64,000 nt of DNA, taken from assembly GCF_030035675.1 (NCBI RefSeq), contig NC_084491.1, positions 28,685,801-28,749,800 of the forward strand, given 5' to 3'. Under the pieces are notes generated by a model. It did not search any database. It saw nothing but the letters and a program-made list of their open reading frames with translations, and was not told the DNA's origin. This stretch comes from Rhineura floridana (Eukaryota > Chordata > Lepidosauria > Squamata > Rhineuridae). Each line of letters starts with the position of its first letter. The stretch's first letter is position 1. Made by a program: the position numbers and the translations under genes. Shown in pieces: positions 21,091-48,700 of this stretch.

Positions 21091-22244
21091 AGTGTCCCAT
21101 TAGAGAGGGTCTGATACTTCATTATCAATACTTCCTGCAATGAAGATTCTAGTATATGAAGTGCTAATAGAAGGCTTGAGTTGTTATGGCCACCACATGT
21201 CAAGGAAGAGATGGGAATTGTTTCTTGGTCTGCTGTTTGAGAGCACCTGACCATAGTCAACTGTGAGTTTTCCAGGTATCCCTTAAAGCCTTCCTTGAGT
21301 TTAAAGTTCCAGTTCAGTCCTTCAGGTTATCATTATACAGCCACGAGAGTGCTTCCTTTCAAAACAAAACCTTGCAAAACTTATAGTCCTGAACTCAGAA
21401 ACGCTTGCTTAACAACCCTCTAAATTTCCATGGCGATACACAAAACAGTCAGAGAGAATCCAGAGTTCAAAATATAAAAAGAGAAAGAGAAAAACCAGAG
21501 CCCTTTGGGACTATTTTCTGTCAGAGTTCTCATAATGTGTTGAAATTCATTAAAAATCAGCCATGTTCACAGAGTACCTGAAATCCTATTACTGACCTTG
21601 CCCCATACTCCGACCTTCATCTTCTGCAGTTTAAAAGTTTTAAAAATGCCTAGCTGATTTTTAATTTAAGAAATTTAGCATTGAACTAAATGATAGTGTC
21701 AGGGATGCTCAGTAAGAACCAACTGTCAGTGTTCTAAAAGCCAGACTACAGCTGCTTGATAATTGGGGCAACACCCACACCAAACTTTGATTTCACTTCA
21801 GACAGTCATGGCTTCCCCCAAAGAATCCTGGGAAGTGTAGTTTGTGAAGGGTGCTGAGAGGAGACTCCTATTCCCCTGACAGAGCTCCAGTGGCCAGAGT
21901 GGTTTAACAGCCAGCCGCTCTGACTGAAGCTCTGTGAGGGGAACAGAGCATCACCTAGCAATTCTCAGCAGCCTTCACAAACTACACTTCCCAGGATTCT
22001 TAGGGAGAAGCCATGATTGCCTAAAGTGAAATAAAGGTCTGGTGTGGATGTGGCCAGAGACAGCTTTGGTTTAAATTTGGGTGTGAGACTACATGTGCCT
22101 GCTGTAGAATAAAAAGGTGGGGGAAACCCTGAAAAAGAATGATACTGTTCACAATGTTTTCCTTTTGGAAAGGAAAGGGGCTTCCCCTCTGTCCAGTGCC
22201 CACCCACCCAATCTCCCCCCCGCTCTTCCAGAAGTTAGTTTTAC

Positions 22245-23290
22245 ATATCCTAAGCATGATTGTACAGGAGTAAATCCCACTGAACTCAAATGGCATGCAA
22301 ATGATCAAACCTGCCCTCCCCTCCTCCTCCCTCCTATCCCCTCCCTTTTGCCCGTTCCCTCCCCCTTTTTTTACCCCTCCCTTCCCATCCTCTTCCAGTC
22401 CCCTCCTTCGCTTCCTCCTCCTTCCCTTCCCTATGGTCAGTTTTACCTACCCTAGGACTATGACCTGGGAGACCAGGGTTCAAATCCCCACATAGCCATG
22501 AAGCTCACTGAGTGACCTTGGGCCAGTTGCTGCCTCTCAGCCTCAGAGGAAGGCAATGGTAAGCCCCTTCTGAATACCGCTTACCATGAAAACCCTATTC
22601 ATAGGGTCGCCGTAAGAATCGACTTGAAGGCAGTCCATTTCATTTTCAAGCATGATTGCCCAGGAGTAAATCCCATTGAACTCAATAAGCATGCAAATGA
22701 TCAAACCTGCCCTCCCCTCCTCTACCCTCCCATCACCTCCCTTTTGCCCCTTCCCTCCCTCTTCCTTCATCTCTTCCTCTCCCCTTCCAATCTCCTCCTT
22801 CCTCCTCCCCTTCCAATCTCCTACTTCCCCTCCCCCTCCTTCTGCTCCCCTCTCCCCCCTTCCTCTTTCCCTCTACCCTCCCCTCCCCCTCCTCCTCCCC
22901 CATGGTCAGTTTTGCCTAGCCTAGCCATGATTGCATGGGAGTAAATCCCACTGAACTCAATAAGCATGCAAATGATCGGACCTGCCTTTCCCCTCCTTCT
23001 CCTCTTCCTTCCTTTTCCCTTCTTCCTCCTCCCCTGCCCACTCCAGTCCTTCCTCCCTCCCTTCCTCTTCTCCCCCTCCCCCAGTCAGTTTTACCTATCC
23101 TAAGCATGATTGCATGGGAGTAAATCCCACTGAACTGAAAAAGTATGCAAATGATCAGACCTCCCCTCCTCCTCCCCCTCCTGCCTGCTGCCAGCCCCCT
23201 CCTCCCCTCACCATCCCCTGTGGTCAATTTCACCAATCCTAAGCATGATTGCATGGGAGTAAATCCCACTGAACTCAATAAGCATGCAAA
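22245..23290 (+). repeat. Five-unit octamer/polypyrimidine minisatellite
   Basis: Units start near 22245, 22648, 22916, 23096 and 23234. Each carries AAGCATGATTG, GGAGTAAATCCCA, GAACT(C/G)A and a POU-octamer sequence ATGCAAAT, followed in most units by 60-200 bp of almost pure CT-rich DNA and a GGTCAGTTTTACCTA-like link. Unit 1 is split by a SINE. The minus strand of the spacers is a run of GGAGG-type blocks. A single unit exists at 8943-9013. Confidence 0.75.
22445..22650 (+). repeat. SINE type C with BovB-like tail, 5' truncated
   Basis: GACCAGGGTTCAAATCCCCA (B box), CACTGAGTGACCTTGGGCCA, and the end AGGGTCGCCGTAAGAATCGACTTG. It lies inside the minisatellite, between units 1 and 2. Confidence 0.8.
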
Positions 23291-23298
23291 TTCCCAAT

Positions 23299-23941
23299 TG
23301 TCAGGCCCAGGATGTGACTCAGGAACCAGACCAGCGGTTGTAGTTAATTCGTGTTTTATTAGGGTAATGTCCAAACAAAGACTGCGTTTTCTCATGAAGC
23401 AATACAGGGATACAGGTCCTGCGGCATTGGGAGAAAGTTGACAGAGCAAGGGACTTCTTCCCGCCTGTTCTTTAAGAAGGGGCCAAACGGGCACGCAATC
23501 TTTCGCTCCTCCTTAACTGCCCCTCAGGTACTGCCCGCCTTCCCCCCCTTCTCTCCTGTCTTTTCAGCTGTCTGCGTGTGAGCGGTGAGGGGGGAAGCAT
23601 CACCCTCTCCTCTTCTGAAGTTTCCGATTCCAGGATGGGGGATAGGGGAGGGGCTGATGGTAAACTGCCTCCCCGCTTTTCGGCTGTGAGCAGCCCTCCC
23701 TCTTCCCCCTCTTGCTCTGAGCCTGAAAGAGGGGTAGGCGTGAGAATGTCCAGGGAGGGCTCAGGCTCCCCGTTGCTAAGCGACCATATCACTGGCAGTT
23801 CCTCTGTTTCATCTTCGCTCCAAAGGGGGGAAGTTCCTCCCCCTTCCCTCTGCCATCCATCCGAATACTCTTCTCCCAACTCTCCGGGATCCAGCTCCCC
23901 AGGATTGGGACCCCAGCTCTGCCTTCCGACATCAATCCATT
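23299..23941 (-). mobile_element. Solo LTR of an LTR retrotransposon (fossil)
   Basis: About 643 bp bounded by TGTC...GACA inverted ends, with 5-bp nearly identical direct repeats outside (CCAAT / TCAAT). A poly(A) signal AATAAA lies on the minus strand at 23355-23360, which sets the orientation. No internal retroviral part is present, so it is a solo LTR left by recombination. It splits segment R of the mosaic repeat and is younger than it. The family (Gypsy-like or retroviral) cannot be decided. Its long open stretches on both strands should not be read as a gene. Confidence 0.65.
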
Positions 23942-24575
23942 CTCAGCAAACTTGTACAGGATCCCATTTCTTACCTCCCAGATTAAAAAGCAGAGAAAAT
24001 CACTAATAGGCAAAAAACTTTGTGGTTTAAGAATGTATCTATAGCCAACACATATTTCTATCAAACTTTACAAAGCAGGGAAATTGGGCTGCTATAGTGA
24101 ATGCAACAGGGGAGCAGGAGACCTGACCTCTTCTCTGAGATACTGGACTGCCCTACAAATTTGTCAAAATGCAAACACAATTTGGGTTGGTCTTTCTGAG
24201 TCCAATCCACTTCTTGGGTAGTTTAGGAACACAGAAAGATGACATTTACCAATGTATAGCTTGGAAGAATTTAGTAACATGTGCCTCTGAACATATGGTC
24301 AGTGGTGGTCACCTGCTGCTCTGGTGCCGCAAGGTTTTTTGCCTATTAGTGAATTTAAATCTGGCCCCGCATTTCTTGAAAATAACCTTTGCATGGTTCC
24401 TAGCATAATGTATTTAACAACAGGGGAGAGTCAGTCTGTAATAGATGAGGCGGTGACAGATAATGGGCTTAAAATATTCTTCCTTGACAAAGTTGTCTTG
24501 GTAAACTTGACAAATTGGTTCTTGCTCAAAGTGCACATGGCTCAGGTTTATCTTTGTAACTTTGCCCTTCTGTTG

Positions 24576-24718
<143 letters not shown>

Positions 24719-24721
24719 CAG

Positions 24722-40575
<15,854 letters not shown>

Positions 40576-40754
40576 CTGGCTTAGATTGGCTTTTGACAAA
40601 TTCTTGGTAGAATTGATGACGGCAGAAGAGGGAGTAAAATGCTGACTGCCGGGTGCTGACGAGCAACAATGAGAGAGGGCAATTTTTTTCATGACCCGAG
40701 TGTGGGGAAAGATGATATTACACTAGTCTCCTCCCAGCAAAATTCTTATGCTGT

Positions 40755-40918
40755 CTAGACTTAATGGTGGCCACTGGTGGGCTCTCCAACACTAGAGGCA
40801 TTCAAGAGGCAGCTGGACAGGCACCTGTTGGGTATGTTTTAAGCTGGATTCCTGCATTGAGCAGGGATTGAACTTGATGGTCTGATAGGCCCCCTCCAAC
40901 TCAACTATTCTATGAAAC
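40755..40918 (+). repeat. CR1 LINE 3' end between the convergent genes
   Basis: GCTCTCCAACACTAGAGGCA, TTGATGGTCTGATAGGCCCC and CAACTCAACTATTCTATGA identify a CR1 terminus. Confidence 0.85.
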
Positions 40919-41224
40919 TGGGCTAAAGGGGATGTTCCAAGCAAGAAATTTTAATGCCACATACCAATCACTTTCAAACTTTCTACCTGAAGAGAAAGGT
41001 TCTCTTTGTGTTTGCAGACGATTCTGCAGTTTTTTCAAGGATGCACATTTGCTTCATGGAGAACTCACCTGCAGCTGTACGTTGTAGGAAGTTATTTTAC
41101 ATGGAAGTTTGTTTTCTATTAGTTGTCTTTTCCTAGTAGAAGCCAAGGGGTTTCTAGAACACGGTTTGAAACTCTGGCTTTTTAATGTTGCTCTTGCTTA
41201 ACAACAAAAGGAAAAGGTGTGTGT

Positions 41225-42619
41225 TTGTTTTTTAAATGAAATTTTATTATATAAATTACCTTTTAGCAGACAGCATTCAACTTATTGCACTAGCACATCT
41301 GCAATACTGAGCTACGAGACATCTTCATAGAGTTTTTGTATTCAACATAGCACTTTATACCAGGATCAAGAGGCACTCTGAAGGGAGGGGCAGAAAAGCA
41401 GCAAGCAGCCACCAGCGTTTTACCCACCAGAAAATCCCTTTCACCGACGGGTTCTGAAAAGCAAAAGCTGGTGCAGGTAGGAGAGTGTGCAAAGACTCAT
41501 GTAGACCAATTTTATTCCTTCCTCTAATGATTAGGCAGGAAGAGGTGGGAGGCAAGGCAGTGGGGACAGTCCTCCGATTGGTCACGCAACCAGCTCCTCT
41601 GCCGTCCTTGTTTGAATAAGTCTCCATTTAGGGACAAAGGGATTCTCTGAAGGGTTCAGTCTTGAGCACAGGCTTCAGTTTTGCATATGCAACTTGTGTA
41701 GCGTGCAAAGTTATGGCATATGCTCGCAAGAAACAACTCTGACAAAAAGAGTCTGATATCCAGCAACAAGCATCACAGTTGTGAGAAGGGGCCTGTATTG
41801 AACCCCCAATGAGAAAAAAAAGGATGCATTTAGAAGCAGCTCATTGATCAGTTGGAAACACGCTGGGAAAATAGTATGTCCCTGCTTGCAAATATGTGAT
41901 CAGAAATGGCCTCTCAGATTTCTGCACTTTTAAAAAAACACACACTAGAGTCCAGGGCAGTGTCTGGATGGCCCTGCTGTGAAGAGTCGAACTACAGTAA
42001 AAAGGAGGACCTTTTAAAGGCATCAACAGCCCCCCCCACTACCCCTCTGTAAGCAGGATTTGCTCTTGGAATTTTTTTGTTTGTTTGAAAGGTTTGGTAA
42101 ACTGCTCTGATCAATGCAAGTGTCAACTACGTAGCTTGATGCACCAGAGCTGTCCCTGGGCAACTAAATGCCTGCTAGAAGACAGCCCATTGGCTAAGAC
42201 AACTCCCATATGCTTTTGGCATCACTGAAACAAAATCAGAAGTGGGTCTGGCCTCTGTCTGAAGCAGGCAAAATGAAAAGAGATAGAAAAGAGGGCTCAA
42301 TGAGATAGTGAAAACAACCCTGGAACACTTAGAGCCAATGTGTGTGTAAGAATTGTCGTTAATTTAAAGTAAGCGGAACATAAATGAAGATAGGTGCCTC
42401 CTAGTACAATTAAACCCACGCATTACATAAAGGAAAGTGTGCATCTGCAAAACCAAGAGGAGGATCAATAGTCAGGTAAGCAGCCCCTTCTCCAGCATCC
42501 CTCCATTCTGTGTTGCACTATGCCAAAAAGAAGGGGAAAAAAGGATTCTAAAGACGGTCACGCTGGAAAAGCACATTCTCAGACATCTGCAGACAGGAAT
42601 TTGGTGCAATAACTGGTGG
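41225..42619 (-). other. SRPRA: SRPRA 3' untranslated region (inferred)
   Basis: No recognised repeat between the stop codon at 42620 and the candidate poly(A) signals, which is consistent with a single-copy 3' UTR of up to about 1.4 kb. Confidence 0.55.
41243..41248 (-). terminator. SRPRA: SRPRA candidate distal poly(A) signal
   Basis: AATAAA on the minus strand (TTTATT on plus), about 1.4 kb beyond the stop codon. A nearer alternative is at 41511-41516. Confidence 0.55.
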
Positions 42620-42748
42620 TTAGGCCTTCATGAGAGCAGCAACCACAGCCTTGGCATTAAGGCTACGCAGGTCACAGTAGGTCTGTCCAGTACCCACAAA
42701 CACAATTGGTTTGCTAGTGATGTACGTCATGGAAATTGCAGCACCAAC
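42620..42748 (-). CDS. SRPRA: SRPRA coding exon 14 (stop)
   Basis: Acceptor TTCTCCCTAG, 43 codons including TAA. Encodes [40 protein letters not shown] and KA: the G5 loop and C-terminal helix. Confidence 0.97.
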   Translation of the reverse strand, partial: VGAAISMTYITSKPIVFVGTGQTYCDLRSLNAKAVVAALMKA

Positions 42749-45700
42749 CTAGGGAGAAAAAGGGTAGCCTTTAGCAGGCTTCAGTGGACAAACAGGAGCA
42801 GAAGCCAATATGATCATTGCGAAATTGCATCAGGAGGTTAAGATGTTGTTACTAATTCCATAGTTACATCGTCTCATTTTTAAAAATATAAATATATGTA
42901 TATTATATGCAACTCTGGTTAGTCCAGCCTTGTGCCTTCCAGATGTTCTGGACTTCAGTTCCCATCAGGCAGGCTGCCCAGGGATTGGGCTCGTGGGAGT
43001 TGTAGTTCAAAAAAGTAACTTTTCCAAGCTCTGGATTCACGTGGTGGTGATGAAATGCCTTGTGCTACCATTTTACTACAGTAAATTTGTTATTACTAGT
43101 TAATATACATTTGCCATTTATGAAGCAGTCGGACAGTAGAAAAATACAGGAGTCGGAGTCGAAGGTCTGGCGTACCGACTCCACAGCCCTGTCTTAAAGT
43201 AGTAAAACAAAGAACAACCCCCCCATTACAATCTATGGGTCCTGTTTACCTTGTCATCTATGGTGTCAAATTTGGTGAGCACTATTCCATCAATGAGGCG
43301 TGGGGTCTGAGCCATGGAGTGATCAGCTAGGGCCTTGTTAAATTTGACCTGGAGATGGAAGAAGACAAGGAAATTGGTTTGGCAGATGCTCACGGATGGA
43401 CTGTTAGCATTTCTCCCAACATACGTGTTCCAACAGACAGGGTGGCTTAGAGGGCTATTTTCACACATTTATGTTGCAACCACCGCGCAAGTGCCACTGA
43501 GTACGCATGCAGCAGGGGGCCTTTGGTCATCCCCAGCACTTCCCCGTACAATGCATGTACCCATACTATATATATGCTGCATGCAAACACATGAGACTGC
43601 TTCTAGGTATACAATCATTGTGTCAAGCAGCACTCAAAGGAGGGGCAGGTTTGTCACCTCTTGACTTTGCATCTCAAACTAATAAGCTCAAAAACTAACC
43701 AGCTGATCCACAGCCTCGTTTCCCACCAAGGCTTCTCCCACAAACAGGACGAGGTCAGGGGTGTTCACCGCTATAAGTTTAGCCAGAGCTGTCATCAAAG
43801 GAGCATTGTCCTGCATACGGCCTGCTGTGTCCACCAAGACTACATCAAAACCTTGGTTACGTGCTGAGAAGAAGAAAAAGGGATGAGGGGAGGTACATTC
43901 ATTAGGAATAAATAAAAGTAACAGCTGGAGACAATTCCAAGTCTACTGCTTTGAACGGGAGTTAGCCAGCTGGTAAATCTCAAAGTTTCTCTTATGAAAT
44001 GAATTGCAGAAGGCAACCAGCAAACACCCAAAGTGAGTTTCCTGTGAAAGTATATGGTCAGCCTGGGTTTTCTTTTCCTAGAGGAAATTAATAGTACAAA
44101 GCCAGTATATTCTTTCTGGCGTATTCCTCTCTATAATGAAGTGGTTCCAAATCTCATGCCAGGAAATGCAAAATTCTGCAAATGAACCAAATCTACATAA
44201 TTTTTACATTTTTGCTAGTCACAGAGCATGCAAAACAGTAAAGGTCTACTCCCTTACTGCCCTCCTCAACCCCCTCTTGCTTCTGAGATTTCAGCTGGGC
44301 ACAAGTTTTCAGGCTTGCCTTCCAAGCCATATGGACTAGGAATTTTAAGCTGAAATTCTCAGGGTGCCAAATACTGAGCATGATACCGGATTTTTCAGCT
44401 GAGGATGTTTCAACCCTTATGAGAAGAAATAAAGACAACCAGAGACCCTTTTCCTCATTCAACCTGAAGCCTTCCAGATCATGGTTTGAATTATGTATTA
44501 GGCACAGCTATGAACCAGATTCCTTCTCCTGCAGAGAATCCCTCAGGCCAGCTCCACTTCTTCAAACATCTGCTTCTTACTGGCTGGGAGAGTGCTTAGC
44601 ATCTGGGCTATGCCAAGACATTTTGGGGTGGGGTTGGGGAAGAATAGGAAAGAGAAATTTCAGCTACACGCATGGAGTGACTTGGGTTGGTGGGGAAGAT
44701 GTGAAGGGATCAGAAATAAGTGGGGGAAGGAGAAAGGCCTCACCGTACAAAATGGCTTCCATGGCAATGCCAGCTGCGTCCTTCCCATAGCCCTTCTCAT
44801 AAAGCTGCACCATGGTGTGGCCACTGTGGCTCTCGGGAGGGTGAAGAGCGTTCAAGCGGCGAGTATGAGTCCGCAACTGCTCCACAGCACCAGCACGGAA
44901 AGTATCACAGGCAGCAATGAGGACGCTAAACCCGTTTTCAATCAGCCAGAAAGAAATCTGAGGGACAGGCAGAAGAATGTTACCTCTTCCGTAACCTACC
45001 ATCCAGCATCTCAAGAGTATGCCCAGTGGCACCCTGCAGCTTTGCTTCCTGCCAAGGCTTAACTGGGCGCAAGGCTGTAGATAAGCAGCACTTCCACTGG
45101 GCAAGCCCCAATGCTGGCGTCGGATGTAGAAATTCAGCATCCTAAGAACCTTTTATTGCTTAGAAATGGGTGGTTGAAATATGGGCAGAGCCTCCCAAAA
45201 ATCTGAGAAGTGAGCACAAACACACCTCCACACGGGAGCATTGGTGGATGCACAATGCGTGCATCACTTGATTACTGAACACTTGATGACATTCAAGCGA
45301 ACATGTGAACCCTGCGTTGAAAAGTATTGCTTGCAGGAAGCCACTGGTGACAGGAAAGTTCCATCTGCAGCAGGTCAGTCATACATGCAAGGCTTGCGTT
45401 TCTGTTACAGTCATGCTAAAGTGTGAGGAGCCCTTCATCTTTGGAAACATGAATGCCAAGATAGGGAGACTGCAGATTTTATGGGCACACAGGCCTCTGT
45501 GACAAATGCAAAAGCTGTAATAGTTGAAAAGTTGAGGCAACCACTGAGAACCAAGTCAAAAAATATTGCCTCAGAAGCTGAATACAAGCTGCTAGTTACA
45601 AGCCACCCATGAAAATGCTATTTTATAGCACTTTGGGGCTCAGTCAGACTTCAAGCCACCCTCTTGCTCTTTCCTCATCATACAGAAGAACGTTTGGATT

Positions 45701-48700
45701 TCAACAGGGGAAGAGTGGACAACATTTAATATGTGGAAAAGGGGTGGAGCTTAGTGGTAGAGGATCTGATTTGCATGCAGATGGTCTCCAGTTCTACCTG
45801 ACATCTCCAGATGGGGCTGAGAACGTCCCATCTGAAACCTTGGGGAGACCCTACCAGTCAGGGAAAACAATACTGAGTTAGATAAACCAATAATTTGACT
45901 TGGTATAGGTAGCAGCTTCCTATACTCTTAGCACAATGCCTTACATATCAGATCTCTTGACCAAGGATGGGGCCTTCCATTTATGTCTCCATGGTATGAC
46001 TTGGCATGCCATCTTCCTTCCCTCACCTTGCATGGTAACAACTGTGCACTGGCACCCCGCGTTACCCAAACCTCAGGTAGATCCAAGTAGCTTCCTTCCC
46101 AACTTCACCCCGTTCCCAATATTCACACACATACAGACCCTCTTAAGTACCTTGGCCAAGTTGGTTGACTTCCCAACTCCATTGACGCCACAAAAAGTGA
46201 TGACGTAAGGTCGACGGTGACGCTGGGCTTCCATCACAGCACGCAAGACATCCACACGGCGCTGGGGCTGTAGGATCTGTACCAGAGATTCTTGAAGAGC
46301 CTGCTTCACAGTTGAGGTCACTGCTGGGAAGTTGGAAGCAAACTGTCAGTCCCAGATAGAAGGACCTCTCCATCTACTCCTTCCCATACTAATCCTACTA
46401 TATAATTGTGAACGGCCTTAATACTGCTTTCTTTGCAGACATGAAGCTGTGCCAGTCTCAGGCCTGGATAAAATATCTGAACAACAGGATACTTCCCTTT
46501 TTGTCAATGGGAAATCTGTTTGCTCTCCAGATATGCTTTGTCTCCACTACCTATATCTGGTCTCTCCCTATCTATCCCTCTGAGATCCACTGACCTACCA
46601 CTGATGCTCTCTATCAGCAACTGTTCAGGGTCCAATCCCTCACGTATTGAACAGATAGGTCACTTCAGGGCTCATGATCCACTCAGATTTTCAGTCATCC
46701 TCACAGCCTCTCTTATAAGCCATCACATTGCTGGAGCAACACTGATTTTGTTTTAGTATGTAATATATTTATATAGCCTTTTCTTGTACCCGTAGGTCAC
46801 TCAAAGCAGCTTCAGAATGTAAGAAATACTGAAACAGCAAACGGGCAATCTGAATCAAATGCTTCTCTGTCTATCATCCACTTCTGCTACTAGTTAGAAT
46901 GCATCAACATCCCCCAATGATGTCAGCCTTCTTTGCTAGAAGATCCAATTCCTTCTTTGAGTGAAGTCCCATCCATTAATGCCAAGGAGATTAATTGCCC
47001 TTTAGAAAATCCTGCAGGGAGTGCTTTCAGACAAGTCTCCCACACACTGGAGAAATCCAGAACTGCAGAAGATTAAGCATTCTTGAACCAAGGGAAGCAG
47101 TTACCCACCAGACAATTCCGGTTTAGCCTATTTCTCTCACATCCCACCAGCATTATGAGTCAAATGTACCAACAGGAGACAAGATTAAGCAAGCAATGAC
47201 ACTCTAACATAGGCAGCTGGGGACAATAAAAATCATCACTACCCACATTTGGTGAGTAGTAGTTGCACCCTGACCCTGACCACAGTCACCTGGAAGTAAG
47301 TCCCACTGAATGAGGAATTTGCTTCCACAAGAGCAGGTTTGTGGTGAAACTGGGAACAGATTGTTCAGGGTACCAACAAAATATATTAGAATAAAATGAA
47401 GGCACAACCTGGTAACATTCTAGAAACATTGTAGACAAAGTGGGACTATGTATGTTGAGTCCCCCACCCCCACCCATACTGTGACTGTCTTGTTTGTATG
47501 CATGACGACCTGGACTTCCACAAACCTTTGGGGAACAATTTGGTAAACACACACACAAATGCATGCACAGGTGGATTTGGGTACCCTTGCATCACACTTT
47601 ATAGGGTACATGGGCAACTTATGGTCCTTCCTGATGTCTTCAATGAAAGTGGCAATCTAAATTTGGCTATTTAGACACAAGAAGGCTAGGACTGGGGAGG
47701 GCAGCTATGAGAGAACTAGAAAAGGTCCTCAAATGCAAAGATGTATCACTGAACACCAAAGTCAGGATCATTCAGACCATGGTATTCCTGATCTCTATGT
47801 ATGGATATGAAAGTTGGACAGTGAAAAAAGCGGGTAAGATAAAAATCAACTCATTTGAAATGTGGTGTTGGAGGAGAGCTTTGCAGATACCATGGACTGC
47901 GAAAAAAGCCAAATAATTAGGTGTTAGAACAAATTAAACCAGAACTGTCACTAGAAGCTAAAATGATGAAACTGAGGTTATCATACTTTGGACACATAAC
48001 GAGAAGACATGATTCACTAGAAAAGACCATAATGCTGGGAAAAACAGAAGGGAGTAGAAAAAGAGGAAGGCCAAACAAGAGATGGATTGATTCCATAAAG
48101 GAAGCCACAGACCTGAACTTACAAGATCTGAACAGGGTGGTTTATAACAGGTGCTATTGGAAGTCGCTGATTCATAGGGTCGCCATAAGTAGAAATCAAC
48201 TTGAAGGCACATAACAACAACAAAGACACAAGGGTTTCATTTTGAACTCAGGACCATTTTGGCATATACCTGAGAGTAATGTTACCAGATTGTGGTACGT
48301 GTTCAGCTATTCAGAAACCGAAGGGCCACTTACTGGTAAAGGTACCCATCACTTTGCCTTCCAGCTTCTTTGCAACTGATTCACACAGTTGGACAGCAAT
48401 TTCAGCAGCAACGTTCTTAGCTTTGGGAAGAGGGCAGAGGAAAAATATCAGCAAGTTAAAGATTGTCATGCTGCTTGTTCACACCATATGGCCAGAGAAA
48501 ATAGCATGATTTGTGTATTAACTCTGGATTTGTATATTAACTATGGTAGCTTGCAATTCCCTCCAAGGAGGGGAGACGGCATTTTAACCATGTAACAATT
48601 CTATTGGATGGCAAACCTGACAGTAAGCTGTTTCTGTGTCCACCCTCCATGTGGGCTCCAGGCATTTCCTGCAACTGTTACCTGAATTTCAGCATCTTAG

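Larger units (their letters stand above)
21340..24350. repeat. Unclassified mosaic repeat, copy 3 (L, palindrome, octamer array, LTR, R)
   Basis: The largest copy. L (21340-21775) is the reverse complement of 13572-13990. A family P palindrome (21774-22052) and the V segment follow, the latter grown into five units at 22245-23290. A solo LTR interrupts it at 23299-23941. R (23942-24350: GGATCCCATTTCTTACCTCC ... TTTGGGTTGGTCTTTC) is shared with copies 1 and 2. It ends about 230 bp before the microsatellite at 24577. Confidence 0.6.

Noticed and set aside
22117-23494. Proline/serine-rich frames on both strands
   Set aside because: Caused by the CT-rich minisatellite spacers; no start context, conservation or splice borders.
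23472-24006. Overlapping frames of about 135-142 codons on both strands
   Set aside because: They lie in a CpG-rich solo LTR; open reading in such compositions is expected, and no host-gene family is recognisable.
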